From Mongoliibacter ruber (GTDB lineage Bacteria; Bacteroidota; Bacteroidia; Cytophagales; Cyclobacteriaceae): DNA of 64,000 nucleotides. This document shows positions 63,098 to 64,000 of the stretch, one piece after another (the stretch's first letter is position 1; every line of letters starts with the position of its first letter). The stretch is taken from the NCBI RefSeq assembly GCF_003003005.1, contig NZ_PVTR01000005.1, positions 1-64,000 of the forward strand, written 5' to 3'. The notes under the pieces are model-generated. The model worked only from the letters and a program-made list of their open reading frames with translations. It was not told where the DNA came from and ran no database searches. Position numbers and translations under genes: made by a program.

Positions 63098-63817
63098 TTA
63101 TTTTTTTTCTTTTACAAAAACTTTCCTGATTTTTTCTTCTTCAACAATTAGAGAATCCCCCTGAATTTTATAAGTTGATTGAAAAGTTTGGTTAACTGAT
63201 GGAATTTGTGTGATTAAAACACAATTATTATCTGTTGACCAAAAAAAAGTGGGTAAGTCCGAAAAATCAAACCTATGTCCATGCTTATTAGCCACATCTC
63301 TAAAAATTCTGGAATCCGGTATTATTCGCCCATCACTTGAATAGGTGATTTTATAGTTCTTTGTGGAATTATCCATCTCTTTGTCAATGGTTCCATCTAA
63401 GGAGAAAGCCTGTTTCTCTATCCAAGTTCCAATTAGTCTTTCATCTTTTTGATTCCCTAAAGATGATATAACCTTACTTCCATGAGATTTACTCACTGAA
63501 TCAAAACTTAAGTTAAAACGCTCATTTTCTAATTCGAATTCCAAAAATAAAACATCACCTTCCTTTGTTGTAAAGACCTCCAGTTCATCACCATCTTGGA
63601 GAGGGACTGCAAAAGTTAGCCCATCTACTTTTTGCAAACCTAACATTAATAAAGAAGTGTTTTTTCCTGTCTGTAACGTTACTAAATAATTACCCTGATC
63701 TTTCTCAATCAGAATTAAATCCTGATCTCCTACCAAACTTCCAGAATAAACTCCTTCTAAATTTTGACTTAAAGAAGAAAAGCAAATGAAATTAAGAATT
63801 ATAAAAATGTGTTTCAT
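63098..63817 (-). CDS. secreted two-domain protein, paralogue C
   Basis: 239 residues. A signal peptide (about 1-17) leads domain one (LEGVYSGSLVGDQDLILIEK) and domain two (DERLIGTWIEKQAFSLDGT), ending KVFVKEKK. It aligns almost end to end with paralogue A. It is the first of three tandem genes on the minus strand and may extend an array beyond the window. No catalytic motif was seen. Confidence 0.82.
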   Translation of the reverse strand: MKHIFIILNFICFSSLSQNLEGVYSGSLVGDQDLILIEKDQGNYLVTLQTGKNTSLLMLGLQKVDGLTFAVPLQDGDELEVFTTKEGDVLFLEFELENERFNLSFDSVSKSHGSKVISSLGNQKDERLIGTWIEKQAFSLDGTIDKEMDNSTKNYKITYSSDGRIIPDSRIFRDVANKHGHRFDFSDLPTFFWSTDNNCVLITQIPSVNQTFQSTYKIQGDSLIVEEEKIRKVFVKEKK

Positions 63818-63831
63818 GGCTTTAATTAGGA

Positions 63832-63860
63832 ATGTTCCGGTAATATTTCAACCGGAACAT
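63832..63860. promoter_or_regulatory. inverted repeat upstream of paralogue C
   Basis: ATGTTCCGGT (63832-63841) pairs with ACCGGAACAT (63851-63860), 15-43 bases before the ATG of paralogue C. It may be an operator or a 5' leader hairpin. The remaining bases to 64000 show no gene. Confidence 0.4.
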
Positions 63861-64000
63861 GTTCTATATATACAACTTATTAATTTCGCTAAATAAAGGC
63901 CTGATATTAAATTGTTCTTACCAGCATAAGATACCGATAAAGATGCATACAACATCATGTCCTCAATTGCGCACCCCCCCATAAAAAAGATCAATCTCAA

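Noticed and set aside
1-64000. tRNA or rRNA genes
   Set aside because: No cloverleaf with a GTTCGA-type T loop in intergenic DNA and no rRNA-like conserved stretches were seen by eye.

Overview
The window looks like a chromosomal segment of a Bacteroidota member of the order Cytophagales, probably close to the Cyclobacteriaceae (Algoriphagus/Belliella-like). This rests on gene content: type IX secretion genes porU and porV, a SusC/SusD polysaccharide locus, a triple-tyrosine propeller regulator, an archaeal/eukaryotic-type ProS, DUF4494 and BT_3928-family proteins. Shine-Dalgarno sequences are not obvious and TTG starts are frequent. No rRNA, tRNA, CRISPR array, prophage or intact insertion sequence was recognised.

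From 1 to about 40.6 kb the segment is mostly housekeeping and envelope genes packed in short operons. They are: a flotillin/NfeD pair (614-2098); proS; a Met/Trp/Gly-rich lipoprotein and a FadL-like porin; aroK with a DoxX-type membrane protein and DUF1599; folP-cdaA (folate and c-di-AMP); yicC with a very large propeller-barrel protein; a metallo-hydrolase, pssA, porU, porV and a degenerate M16 peptidase in one overlapping run (16615-23701); a three-gene sugar/glycosyltransferase cluster; an oxidoreductase-nhaC-exonuclease run; a KefB-type antiporter; a membrane patatin; and menaquinone genes menI-like, menF and menD (37240-40551).

40.6-50.9 kb is a compact polysaccharide utilisation locus: susC, susD, a PKD-containing surface glycan-binding candidate and a GH16 endoglucanase on the minus strand, with a divergent one-component membrane regulator. 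The GH16 family suggests a beta-1,3-glucan (laminarin-like) substrate.

50.9-64 kb is accessory in character. It holds orphan lipoproteins, an outer-membrane barrel, a decayed vapC toxin gene, and a divergent LysR/hutH pair whose intergenic space is occupied by a GxxExxY-family (PD-(D/E)XK-like) gene. That gene is flanked on both sides by inverted sets of CTTTGTGCCTTTGTGGC-type repeats, including an eight-unit array of about 44 bp. Further on come a small secreted protein with a 6-bladed propeller lipoprotein, long poly-C and poly-T tracts, a cluster of palindromic dispersed repeats, and three tandem paralogous secreted proteins. The repeat-bounded GxxExxY block is the best candidate for a poorly described element here.
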